Shown: in pieces, positions 1 to 10,928 of the stretch | Numbering within the stretch: the first letter of the stretch is position 1 | Layout of the letters: each line of letters starts with the position of its first letter | Origin: Populus alba | Taxonomy: Eukaryota > Streptophyta > Magnoliopsida > Malpighiales > Salicaceae | Direction: 5' to 3' | NCBI RefSeq assembly: GCF_005239225.2 | Contig: NC_133284.1 | Location: 4,555,770 to 4,619,769, forward strand | Length of the DNA: 64,000 bases | Notes under the pieces: generated by a model | The model's database searches: none | What the model was told of the DNA's origin: nothing | The model's input: only the letters and a program-made list of their open reading frames with translations | Position numbers and translations under genes: made by a program

Positions 1-65
1 GAACAATATTTCATTAAATAAACCCAATAATAACGAGTATGATCATCAATAAAAGAGATATAATA

Positions 66-822
66 TCAAGACTCTTCTTTTATGGTAATAGGAGAAGGTC
101 CCCATAAATCATAATGAATTAAGTCAAATGGTGAAGAAGAAATATAAATACTTCGATTAAAGGGTAAAGCGGAAAATTTTGCCAATTTACATCCACTACA
201 ATCATAAATGTCACAAGTTTTTAAATTTTCTAAAGCTCTTATGGATGTCAAAAATCTCAAACGAGAAGATGAGACATGTCCTAGACAAGAATGCCATAAA
301 TAAAAACTAGAAGATGAAGGACTCAAACAAAAAAAAAAACAAATCAACAGTAGTAGCAACAACAGCAAAAACTGACACTTTCATCTCATCCAAAATATAT
401 AGTCCATTCTTCATACGGCTTATCCCAATCAGCTTCTAAGACTGTAGATCCTGTACATAACAAAAAGAAGAGGAAAAAATAACTAAATAATCACCAGAAT
501 CACATAATTAACCAATATAAACAAGATTTAATTTGACGTTCGGAATAAGATAGATATTAGAAAGAGACAAATAAGGTGTGACAACAGAACCAACACCTGC
601 TAAGGGCATAAGAGTGCCATCAACAGTCATAACATGAATGAAGGGCGAAGGGGAAACATAGGTAAAAGAAGAAGAATCTGAAGACATATGATATGAAGCA
701 CTAGAATCCAAAACCCAGTTAGAATGTGACATACTTGAGGAACTATGAGGCAATTGACTTATGAAAGAAGCGGACATTGCTTGTGGCTGCAATGAGAGAA
801 ACTTCTGAAATTGCTCAGCCAA
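66..822 (-). pseudogene. copia protease and GAG-pre-integrase remnant
   Basis: The segment 822-508 carries NWVLDSSASYHM, the copia aspartic-protease active-site region. The usual D-S-G-A is here D-S-S-A, so the catalytic loop is altered. The segment 368-66 carries FYLWHSCLGHVSSSRLRFL and a later C-x2-C pair, the GAG-pre-integrase zinc-binding region, and then LIHYDLWGPSP, the start of the integrase core. The two parts are separated by stops. Family knowledge: protease matures the polyprotein and integrase inserts the cDNA. Both are non-functional here. Confidence 0.82.
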
Positions 823-974
823 AGTACTAAGATCGGTTATAGAGCCCAGGGAAGCTATTGCTGCAGTATTGTGGTGTGGTGTGGTGATTTATAACCCTGA
901 GGTGGTTTATGAGCATTAGATTGTGGCTGGCTACCAGGCTTTTAAGCTTGCGTATGCTATCTTAACTTAGGATA

Positions 975-1740
975 TTAGGCCTTCCAATGAACTTTCTGCT
1001 TATAGAAATTGCACTCGTCGAAGCCAATCCTTGTGTAAGGCTTATGTTGGTGATTGGAGAATTGCTTATAGGGTACTGTTAGTACAGAAGGAGTCGAAGC
1101 AGATAGAATGCCCTTTTCAGAACACGATAGAAGACGTATTTCTTCAGCCAATAACTCACTGACAACCAAGTCAACAAAAGGCAGTGGAGAGAGATGCAGT
1201 ATTGAACCTCTAAGTCCTTCGAAATCACTGTGAAGTGCTGTTAAAAATTGTACCAATCATTGTTGCTATCTACGCTTAATATAAGCACCACATGCCTTTA
1301 ATTCCATTAATTTTGTAAGAGCCAACTAATCCCAAAGATCTGTCATGATAGAATATAACTCCTGAATACTCATATTCTTCTGGTGAAGAGCTCGTATGTC
1401 ATTCTCTAACTGATACTGCTTTGTAAAATTTGATTATGTGAATAACCTTTGCAGATGATCCCAAACCTCTTTTACTATCTCATACTTTGCCAACTACGTA
1501 CCTATGGAATGCTCAACAGAGTTGTTGATCCAAGTAATGATCTTTGCATCGTTTACTTCCTATGCATCTATCAAAGTTGCATCCCCTTCCCCAGTATGTT
1601 TAGGTACCATATAGGTTCCACTGTCATATCCTCACATCTCCTTTAAGAAAATTACTCATTATATAACTCCAATACGAATAGTTTTTCCCATCCAACCTCA
1701 CACTCACAAACTGAAGCGAATCATCTCTTTCAATGGCCAT
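975..1740 (-). pseudogene. copia gag remnant
   Basis: The likely initiation codon is at 1740 (minus strand), starting MAIERDDSLQ and followed by the copia-type gag N-terminal motif LDGKNYSYWSYIMSNFLKG. After a frame break, 1256-975 encodes the gag core segment beginning MVQFLTALHSDFEGLRG, which resembles the UBN2-type gag domain. In the family gag forms the particle that packages the RNA. A zinc knuckle is not visible because the frame between about 970 and 830 is lost. Short, interrupted and without a continuous frame, this is a decayed copy. Confidence 0.75.
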
Positions 1741-2058
1741 AATTATCAATAATAGATAACTAGAATGCAAAAGTAGCGGAAAACAAAATATCAAATTGCA
1801 GAAACTAAACAAATATCTTCTTGAAAATATACAATTATGCCAAAACACAAAACAAATTTGCAGAAATTAAATGCAAATACCAAATTGCAAAAACTAAAGA
1901 GAAGATGAAATACCAAAATAATTGCAAAAACTAAATGCAAATATCAAATTGTAGAAGTGGAAGGGAAGGCAAAATACCAAATTTTACAGAAGCGAAAGAC
2001 AAAATATCACTCCAAAAAATTTGTTGTGTTCGAGATTAAGCCTTGTCCCATAAAACCA

Positions 2059-2330
2059 GCTCTGATATCATGTTAAAATAATTAAGATCAAACATAAAAA
2101 TGAGGCTAGAATTCTCAATGATCTGTTTATTATGAGTTCTTAGTGTTAACCTAAATATAAAGAAAGTATATATAGATTAAATTGAAAAATAATATTATAC
2201 TCTTAATAAATAAGAATATATAAATATTATTTAATATTTTTAACCTATTTAAACATCTTATAAATTTTATAAAGAGGTAGTCATTATATATTTTATTATT
2301 TTTTAAAAAAAACTGTGAATTTATAATTGA
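2059..2330 (-). repeat. copia primer-binding site and 5' LTR (outer edge uncertain)
   Basis: The plus-strand bases at 2059-2070 are the reverse complement of TGATATCAGAGC, one base off the usual initiator-Met tRNA primer-binding site TGGTATCAGAGC. The plus strand continues with TG at 2071, as expected for the inner end of a minus-strand 5' LTR. The outer end is a guess: TGTCAATTATAAA on the minus strand at about 2330 would give an LTR of about 260 bp. No target duplication was found, because the other end is outside the window. Confidence 0.55.
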
Positions 2331-3998
2331 CATCTACCACTCTCTTCTATCATTAAATATTTTTCTATCATTAAATATTTTATGTTTTTCTTGTAATTTT
2401 TATATTGTCGCTTTCCTCCTTTGCTTCCATCTCCATCAGAACTCTTAGCTTCCATCTCCGTTAGAAACCAGACACATTTTATCTTTCTACGGTACATGAT
2501 TTGTACGTCGGGTACTGGTTTGCTGGAAAGCAATACAGTTATGCTTTTGAGATTGTGGATAGTTAGGATAATCCTCTGTTTTGGGACATGTTTTTGTTTT
2601 TTAAAAACCTTTTAATTAGCACTTAACCATCTTTTTTTTTTAAAATCATTTTTCCAAGCAAATTAAGTAGGAAACCTTGTTGAAATGGTTAGATTATTGG
2701 TCTTGAAATAGAAATGAGGTTAACCAGCAAAATAGACACACGGAAAACAATTTCCTTTACAATTTTTTTTTTTGGAGAAAATTATTATTTTTTATATTTA
2801 GAATATTTATCACTCTATACTTTGACTATTTATATCATTTTTTCTTGTTTTTATTTTTTATTTTTTTATAATATATTTTTTTATTTATATTTTTTGACAA
2901 AACATTACACAAAGACTAAAAAATAATGTTTCACTAAAGTAATTATAATATTATTCTATTTTTCTACTATATTAAAAATTAACTTGAAATTATTATTTTT
3001 TTTATATGTAAACATCATATTTGATTCATAATTATATTTTTTTATTTGATGTTAAAAATATATTAATTAAATTTTTTTTATTCAACTTGTAGCAAGACAA
3101 GTTGAATAAACATATTTACACTTATTTTTTTATATTTATTAACATAAATCATTTTTAATTTATCTACTTAAATACATGTATAGACTTTCTAATTTATCTT
3201 GACAATGGTTAAAATCATGTTCAGACACTTTTTTTTTTTTTAATGAGCAAGTAGTTTGGATGTAAGTTTTAAAATTATCCTTAGAAAAAAAAAAAAAAAA
3301 ACACACACATTCAAGAAGCATCATCATGAATGATGTCACACAATCCAATAAGTTGATGCTGCCAATGGAAAATTATATCGCTGTGGTTCTAGAAACCCAA
3401 AAAACTGTGGAAACGAGCCACTCCAACGCACGCCAGTGTAAAATGGAGAGTCAAAATAAATAAATAAAAGTAATATTTTGACTTTTTTTATTTGTTTTTA
3501 AAAGTTAAATAAAATGCTAAAATATTAATAAAATGGGGCTAATAAAAAATAAACTAATTAAATATAGCTATGTGAAAAAATAATATCAAAATTATTTTAA
3601 AAAAAATAAAGAATTTATTTATTTCACTCTAATACAATTGATTTTTTAAATAATTTTTTTTTATTAAAATATATATAATAAAAAACTATATTTATATTAT
3701 TTAAAATATTATTTTATCAATTTATTTTTGTAAAATAGCATCTCCCGTTAAAATTCTATAATAGACATAACTTCTTCATGTCAACGTGAATGACCTGTGC
3801 ACCATGCTGGTAGAAAAACGGAAAGGTAAAACGTCATTTCACTTAATGATTCACGACTTTTGACTGGCAGACAATTCGTGACAATTCTATACAACTTATT
3901 CAACTACCATATATCGACGGGGCCCTAATTTGACGTGGTGTCTTTTTATATACGTTAACTAATACTCAGATTTAAGTATAACTTACCATTATTATTAC
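2331..3998. other. AT-rich intergenic DNA, no gene seen
   Basis: This stretch is dominated by poly-A and poly-T runs and short open frames rich in F, Y, I and K, which reflect base composition. No conserved protein motif, RNA gene or terminal-repeat element could be supported. Confidence 0.6.
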
Positions 3999-4133
3999 TT
4001 GACGTACGGGCAGAACGCAATATGTAGTAGTGAATGAGTTCCTTGGAAATAGGTGGAGTCATGTATGGTTTCTTTAACTGACCCTTTGTATATTTGTGCC
4101 TTCGGCACTCAATATCAACTGGCATATGAAGTT
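3999..4133 (+). pseudogene. PDR-type ABC transporter exon fragment
   Basis: This piece is closely similar to 14413-14545 of the PDR transporter gene downstream, sharing for example TACGGGCAGA.CGCAATA, GTGAATGAGTTCCTTG and GTCATGTATGGTTTCTTTAAC. In the transporter it encodes the end of the first membrane domain (PLMYGQ-AIVVNEFLG type). Homology starts abruptly near 3999 and stops near 4133, so only part of one exon and the following intron start were copied. Single-base indels break the frame. It may be a relic of a former tandem PDR copy or filler DNA. It lies in the same orientation as the main gene. Confidence 0.75.
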
Positions 4134-4149
4134 ATTGACTTGGGTCTTG

Positions 4150-5075
4150 TTCTTTTTCTATATACAATATTTGCCGAGTATTAAATTTGATAAAATATTA
4201 GACTTAACATCTCTAAATTTAGCTATATCCTATGCTCAGTTACGTATGCAGTCTAAACATTTATGGGTCTGGCAAGATGCTAGATCCAATATCTTTTGAG
4301 CTCAGCCATGTGCTGAGGTTAAACACTTGTAGGTTTGGCAAGGTGTCAAATCCAAGTGCACGTGAATCTAACATAACACCAAATCTTTGGATAATCATTT
4401 TTCTACACCTTTGGGTGTATAAGAATCCTCTAAAAAACCGATTATATTTTAATTAACATTAATGTCATGATAAAACTATTCCTACCAATGTTAAATGTTA
4501 TGTACAAAATAAAGCATAAAAGTCTTCTATAGCTCTACTGCTTGTTCATCAATATTAATGGCGTGTAAGGGTAATTCCCATCAATATTAATGTTATGTAA
4601 GAAGATGTTTCTATCAACATTAATGTTGAAGTAAAAGACTTTTTTCTTATTAAGATATTCAAGAGGAAAAGGCTTTCATCCTCTTAAACAAAAAAGGCTC
4701 AAAGTACAAGGACCATAAATACTCGCCGAACCACCCGAGTAAAAGGATTCATGATCGTTATTCTCTTATCATGCATTTTAAAAGAATTTATTGCACCAAA
4801 ACTAAGAGTGAATGTTTTTGTTCTTAGAGTTTAATGTTCTTCTCTTCACAACCATTACTATAAAGTCACTAACTTAAGTATCGGAGGGTCCCTAAATCCA
4901 ACAAAAAAGACTATTTTGCAAGAACTAAGACTTTTACCACCAATCATCTGCTTTTTTTGTCCCTAGAAATGGAATATTGACGTGAACGTATGATAATCCA
5001 TTTTCTTAATACTCGAACACTATTACTGAGCATATTGGATCCCGGGAGATCATCAATTGGTGTCATTTGTGGGAA
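4150..5075 (+). repeat. Ty3/gypsy (Tat-like) 5' LTR remnant with primer-binding site
   Basis: The inner end is well marked. An LTR end CATCA at 5055 is followed by TTGGTGTCATTTGTGGGAA at 5057-5075, the degenerate form of the TTGGCGCCGTCTGTGGGAA primer-site region of plant Tat-lineage gypsy elements. Upstream, CTTAAGTATCGGAGGGTCCCT near 4873 is the U5 block typical of these LTRs, and CATAAATACT near 4707 could be its TATA box. Region 4450-4640 holds a degenerate internal repeat around ATCAATATTAATGTTATGTAAG. The outer end is not determined; 4150 is approximate. Confidence 0.6.
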
Positions 5076-7045
5076 ACCAATAATAAAAAATCATAAACTA
5101 CTTTTCTAGAGCTGGTTTTTTACACCCCTAATTGCTATCAATAACATATAATTAAGAAACCCCTGGGATGAGACATGTCATATACCTCCCTGCAACAATT
5201 GATACGTTTACTCTACCATCCCCTTTAAAGTTTCAACAACTCATTAATTAAGTGCAAGCTCTTATCCAAGTCGTTTTGGCATCCCAAGGACAACGTCAGA
5301 CCTCACTATATTAGCAAGCTCTAACACATGATGTAGCTTCTTCGTTACCAATCTTTCAACCACAAGCCTTCCCCTCTACTAGGAGACAACTATCCTAACT
5401 AGAAAAGCAAAGGCGAAATAACATGGATAACTTTCCACTATAATGATTCCCTAGCCCCCTAGGAATCATTCTTATCGACATGAAACTCTCCCAATAAGCA
5501 ATCAATCCAAATGTAATCCCTGTGTCCTTATAAGATAAATGGATCTTTTTTGTCTAGACGGGTCTTACATACCCATATCCCCAAGGAGTATATCTCTATA
5601 AAGATGACCTTAAACAATTATAATGGTTTGGCAGTTCTTAGAGAGCATGTCCAAAACATGCGTAGCTACTGTGAGCTGGTCATCCAAGATGGTGACACTT
5701 GTGCAAGATCCTGCCACCACCTTTAGAGGGTCAGCTAGAGCATAATATAACAATATAAAGCCAAACTTTACAACAAGTTTCAATGATCTCTGTGCAAAAA
5801 TCATGTCAAGGTTCAACACTAACATACCTGCCAAAAGAAGCTCCACTAAACTCTTTGGTGTTACTCAGATATGAGGGGAGTCCACTTGAGCATATTTGAA
5901 AAGGTTCAATGACGCTCTAAATGGAAGAATTAATTGAGTCAATGACCTTAAAAGCTTTGATAAATGAGGTAAGAGAATGTTCCATGTGGAAGGGTTTGTA
6001 TGCCTTGCCAGACAGAAGCTTTATGAAAGTAAAACAAGTTATGAAGAATCACATCTGGGTAGAGAAAACTAATATATTGTAACATGGACCTCCTTGTTTC
6101 TATCAAGAGGCTAAGATAAAAAGCCCTTCAAACGGAGTTGTTTTTTTAGTAGAGAGAATAATTCAAAGAAATGTCATAAAAGACCAGTGAGGAAGCGCGT
6201 GCAATACCTTGAGATAAGGAACACTATTCCCTTAAACATCACCCTCACAATATTTTTCATGGCTATCAAAATAAAAGACTATGTTTAATACCCACCTTTC
6301 ATGGTATCGCCTCCACATATGCTCTTCTAATTTTTTTTAATATGTTCCACAAGGAAAAAAGGCATGATACTGAAGATTACTTCATGTTGAGGAATGCAAT
6401 CGAAAGACTGATTTCTAAGGGATACTTGAAGTAGTTTGTTAAGGGAAATGCCCATGTAAATCATGATAAAGAAGGACCTAGCCACCCTAACCAAGCTTTA
6501 CTCGAGATTAATATGATTCTAAGAGGCATTTGGGTAGAGAAGACACCTCTTGTGGTAAGAGGAAATATAGGAAATAGATCCTTACAATGGCTTGCCAACA
6601 AAGCCTATGGCATGAGCCCATTGTTTTCATTCTAGAAAATAAAGAAGGGGTGATTTATCCCTATAAAGACACTGGTTATTTTCATGGTTTTGGCTAACCA
6701 TAGAGTCCATAGGATATTGGTGGATTATGATAGCTCTGTCAACATCCTTTTCATATATGTAATATTCTAGATAGGGATAGATCCCTTAAAGATGACTCAT
6801 GTGAAAACTCTATTGATTGGAACTAAAGGGTCAAGAGTACCTATTAAAGGGTGCCTTAGAGATGTTTGTCATGATTGGCATGTACTCAAGGTGCCTCACC
6901 CTTCAACAAACCTTTATGGTGATTAACATGATTTTAGCCAACAATACCATAATAGGAAGGCCTCTTTTGCACCAAATCAATGCGGTCATAAAGCATGTAA
7001 TACTCAGTCTTGAAATTCACCACTTATCATTATTTATTATGTCAA
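5076..7045 (+). pseudogene. Ty3/gypsy gag and aspartic-protease remnant
   Basis: This follows the primer site and is coding-derived but full of stops. Near 5775-5860 one frame reads FNDLCAKIMSRFNTN, matching the gypsy gag motif F-DL-A-F---F-AN. Near 6680-7030 the retroviral-type protease is recognisable: HRVHRILVDYDSSVNILF (canonical LVD-G-S, here D-Y-D-S) and later YHNRK/IIGRPLLHQINAV, the ILGRP-LH-L-AV flap block. Nothing resembling reverse transcriptase follows, so the copy is truncated at about 7045. A clean minus-strand open frame at 5610-5846 is antisense to gag and is not a gene. Confidence 0.7.
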
Positions 7046-7159
7046 CTGATGAATATATTGAATACAAATATCCATCTACACATATTTATTCAACAAAATT
7101 AAATATTTATACAAGTAATTATATATTGAATATTAAAAATCATATCCTACAATGAAATA

Positions 7160-8427
7160 AAAATTCTTGATGTATGTTCAATATAACATTTTAATTAGTC
7201 CTTTTGAAAGCAATGTCATAAATTATATCATTTGATTTCATTAGTTTTATGAAAGGACTTGATTGAAAATTAATTAAGTTATAAATGATACATAATTTGA
7301 ACCTTATATAATTATATATTTTTAAAATAATTTAAAGAACTTTGATGTAACTTGTGATCTACTATTAGAAGATAATAATTACTTACCTTTGCTTGCTCCT
7401 ACATCTTAAAGAAAATCGATTTAATAAAAAATAATTAATAGTAAGTATATTGTAATAAACTGTGATTCAAAGTTTTTATTTTACCTACTAATATTTTACC
7501 ATCTATTTAGAAAGTTAAAACATAAAATGATCACTCTTTGCGACATGTGCACATAAGAAAGAAAATAATAGGTACAGAGTTGAAGGAAGAGAAAATATGA
7601 AAAAAAAAATATAAAATAAATTGGGTGAGAGTTGTCTCGACATGAACCAATTAACTTTGTTAGTCCAATATAACCTGCCTGACTAGTAAAAAAAGTTCTA
7701 GTATGAAATTAAAAATAAAATTAATAGAAAAAAATCTTATGACCCAATTCCTTGCCTAGCTTAGGTTTAAAATTAAACTATTATAACAGTTGTCTCGATA
7801 AGACCCAATCGACTTAGCCTATCAAAAAACAACCCAACTAACCAATAAAAAAAAAATATGGGGATGAATTTGAGAAAAAAAAGATTGATAAAAAATATTT
7901 TGACCTGACTCTTTACCTAGCTTAAATTTAAAATTAAATCGTGTTGAAATTGCCTCAATATAATGTAGTTAACTTTATTAGTTCAAGATATTTCGGAATG
8001 ATTATTAATTTTTTTAACAATGAAATAAAAAATAAAAAAAAAAGGATGCATTTGGAAGAAAAAATAGGAAAAATGAGAAAAAAAAAAAACTGAATTGAAA
8101 AGAAGTAGAAGAGTAGCTTCACCCAAAAAGCAGTCAAAATTTTTAGTGTTGAGAACGGGTAAGGTAAATATAATTGACATCACTTTTAATTCGAAAGAGT
8201 TTATTATAAACTTAATCCTTGTGATTTAGCAAAATTAATTAATTAGTTATTGATAAGTTTCAAAAACTTAGAGCCACTTTTATAATGGATATTAATGAAT
8301 GGTTTAAAAATTATTCAAATTATAATAATAATAAGGTCAATTAGAACCACTTTTATATAAAATAATATTATTATAAAATCATGGCTCACCTTATCGAAAA
8401 ACTCTGAGCCATCTTCAAATACCAACC
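7160..8427. repeat. AT-rich spacer containing a 158 bp tandem repeat (about 7600-8000)
   Basis: A degenerate repeat with 158-160 bp periodicity is visible. The motif GTTGTCTCGA at 7631 recurs at 7789 and as ATTGCCTCAA at 7949, each followed by a CCAAT or ACTTTRTTAGT block. The second and third units are preceded by CTAGCTTA-RTTTAAAATTAAA. About 2.5 copies are present. The rest of the stretch is AT-rich, with no coding or RNA gene detected. Confidence 0.6.
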
Positions 8428-8535
8428 ATGAAAATCATTTCTATGGAGTTGAATTTTCAATTTTATTGAATTCTCCGTCCAATTGGAGAGATTGATAATT
8501 AATTGTAAAAATCGTCGAAAGTTCTTTTGATTTCA
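8428..8535 (-). repeat. Inverted copy of the region upstream of the PDR gene
   Basis: The reverse complement of this block matches 10021-10128 at high identity, sharing AATTATCAATCTC-CCAATTGGA, AGAATTCA and AAAATTGAAAATTCAACTCC. A third, poorer copy in direct orientation to the 10 kb one lies at about 9777-9860. A (TA)n tract follows at 8560-8589. The blocks are about 1.5 kb apart and flank the gypsy remnant. Confidence 0.7.
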
Positions 8536-8829
8536 TACGAAAAAGTGTGTGTGTGTGGTATATATATATATATATATATAATATATATAATTCTCACATT
8601 TCTAGGGCTTTTGATTTTATATACGAGAAGAAAAATCATGTGGACATGTCAAAACTGAAAACCATTCAAATGATTGCCAGTGTTGACTTTTCAGAATCTT
8701 CCTTTGTCTTATTGTTTGCAATTTTCTTGTCATCTTAAAAATAAGGGCGTTGCTCAAATTTATTCCCCAACTATCAATAAATTCTCAATATAATATAACA
8801 TTACATATTCCTAAAGAAATGCTACCTCT

Positions 8830-9569
8830 TTCAAGCTAGAATCTCGCTTTTTAAGAACTTGCTACACAACTCATGATCTTGTAAAGTTTGAAGCATTATT
8901 TTCAAGTGCTACTTATATTTCTCTTTAGACCTTGACGAACACATCAAAATATCATCGATAAAACTATAATTATGATATCAATCAATAAACTACTTTGAAC
9001 ACTCTAATCATTAGGTTTGTGAAAGCAGCTGACATATTAATTAATTCAAAAGATATCACTAAAAAAATCAGCTAATAATTATATCAATTTTTAAAGGCTA
9101 TCTTTGAAATGTTCTCCTCTCTTATCTTCAATTGATGATACTTAGATCGAAAATTGATCATAGAAAAGAATTGAGCTCCATGCAATTGGTTAAATAAATT
9201 ATCTAATGTAAGGGAATGGGTACCTATTTCGAACTGTCTACATGATTCCAGTTTGCCTGTAATCTATACATAATCTCAATAACTTATCCTTCTTTTGACA
9301 AATAACATCAGGGCTCCCTAAGAAAACACACTCGATTGGATGAACTCCTTGTCCAATAAATCCTGCAGTGATCCTAGTTCTCTCAACTCTATTGCATCAC
9401 TTATATAAGGTGCTATTGATATTGGCTCGGTATCCGGAACTAAATCAATGCAAAATTCAATCTCTTTATATGGAGGCAATCTAGGTAAGTCATCAGGAAA
9501 TATATTAATAAAATCCTTAACTATAGGGACTTGGTTTAATTGGGGAACTTTTGTCTTTGCATCCACCAC
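8830..9569 (-). pseudogene. Ty3/gypsy reverse-transcriptase remnant
   Basis: On the minus strand the frame from 9569 gives VPIVKDFINIFPDDLPRLPP, then EIEFCIDLVPDTEPIS and LLDKEFIQSS, the conserved entry into the gypsy RT domain (F-DVFPEELP-LPP, EI-F-IDL-PGT-PIS). Below 9318 the RT continues in shifting frames, with YHQLKIREENISKIAF and FVID-ILV-type (FYRWYFDV) segments that correspond to RT blocks around the YxDD-like motif. Neither the protease before it nor the RNase H after it is seen. It is a decayed internal fragment of a chromovirus or Tekay-like element. Confidence 0.8.
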
Positions 9570-10928
9570 TTTGAATAAAATTAAAACTAATAGAAAAAAA
9601 AAATCCCAGCCATTAGTTATTTTTATTTTCTATATGCTTTTTTTTTTTTAATTTTGTGAGGAAAAAAAACAATTTCTTTAAGGACCAATTCATTTATATA
9701 GGAGTTCAATTTCCAAGTTGAATATAAATACATGACATTGTTAGGATGGAAATGTGAGAAACTTTTTCTTTAAGGACCCATAATCATCAATCTCTCTAGC
9801 CAGAGGAAATGAATGGAAAATTCAACCCCATATATGGAAGCATCCTTTTCTTACAGCAATAAACATTTTTCCTTAGTTTATTAATAGATATTTTCAAAAT
9901 AAAGGTTTTTTAAACTTTAATATCGTACTGGCTGAATATTAATATGAACAGGATTCTTGAAAAGATATTTTGTTTTTCACACATATTGAATATAATTACA
10001 GTGTGGTTGACTTTTGGGTCACAGGAAGCAAAGAACTTTTGACGATTTTTCACCATTAATTATCAATCTCCCCAATTGGATAGAGAATTCATAAAATTGA
10101 AAATTCAACTCCATAGAAGCATCTTTTTCCCTATTAGCTTTTACTTTCTGTTGATTCGAAAGACAAAAAAATAAAATAAAAAAAATCTATACTTTCTCTG
10201 ACTCCATTTTCATCTCTTCCTTTTATCTCATTTCCCCTAATTTTACCATGGATATTATACGAGGATGTAAGAAAAGATTTATATTAATTTATTATTATTA
10301 TTATTATTATTATTTTCAATTAATTTTTTTTAAAACCATAATATAAGTGTTTTTTTCACACATATATTAAAATTTATTAAAAAATAATAAAATTATATCT
10401 TTTATTTTATCAAAAAGCTTAAGTTATTAAATTAAAATGATTATTTAAAATAATATCAGATTATAAATGATTAAGCAGTCACAAGTTTAAATCTTATTAT
10501 TTTTATTATTTATAAAAATTATATTAAAAAATAATAAATTATATTTTACGATTCAAAAAATAAATACAGCATGGTTAACATAATCAAATAATAATAGGAA
10601 GCAAAAAACTTTCAACTATTTCCTCTTTTTTTCCTCCCCGTAATAGGTCTGCTGTTTACAATATGTAAACAAGTTTGACCGTTCAAATAAAAAGACGCCA
10701 GGAGTCCTTAAGAGCCGCCAGTAGAGTCCTTATAAGTATCCGCACATTCATGTTCATTTTTTCATTGGCGCTCCACTTTAGTACTTTGTCTCCCTTGGAA
10801 ACAAAATCATTTTAGCTGTTCATTTAGATTTCTATGATTCAAGTTCCAAAACCCAGAAAAAGAATAGAGGAACAAAATCTGGGTTTGGTTTGTTTTAGTT
10901 GTTGTTTAAGTATACTGATCCACCATCA
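9570..10928 (+). promoter_or_regulatory. Upstream region of the PDR transporter gene
   Basis: No coding sequence is seen. The last 300 bases before the start codon have lower AT content and a candidate TATA (CCTTATAAGTAT near 10729) about 200 bases before the ATG at 10929, followed by a pyrimidine-rich leader. The block at 10021-10128 is repeated in inverted orientation at 8428-8535. A (TTA)n tract lies at about 10289-10314. Transcription start and cis-elements are inferred only from spacing. Confidence 0.4.

Larger units (their letters stand above)
1..2070 (-). mobile_element. Ty1/copia retrotransposon internal region, degenerate, cut by window edge
   Basis: Read on the minus strand from about 2070 downward, this stretch gives a primer-binding site, a gag N-terminus, gag core, aspartic-protease segment and GAG-pre-integrase segment, which is the 5' half of a Ty1/copia polyprotein in the right order. 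The frame is broken several times and stops occur, so it is not functional. Integrase and reverse transcriptase would lie before position 1, outside the window. The assignment to copia rests on the WxxxLGH-type pre-integrase motif and on the start-proximal gag motif. Orientation is certain; family-level assignment is not. Confidence 0.88.

Noticed and set aside
5610..5846. Minus-strand open frame of 78 codons
   Set aside because: It is antisense to a gypsy gag remnant whose plus-strand motifs are recognisable.
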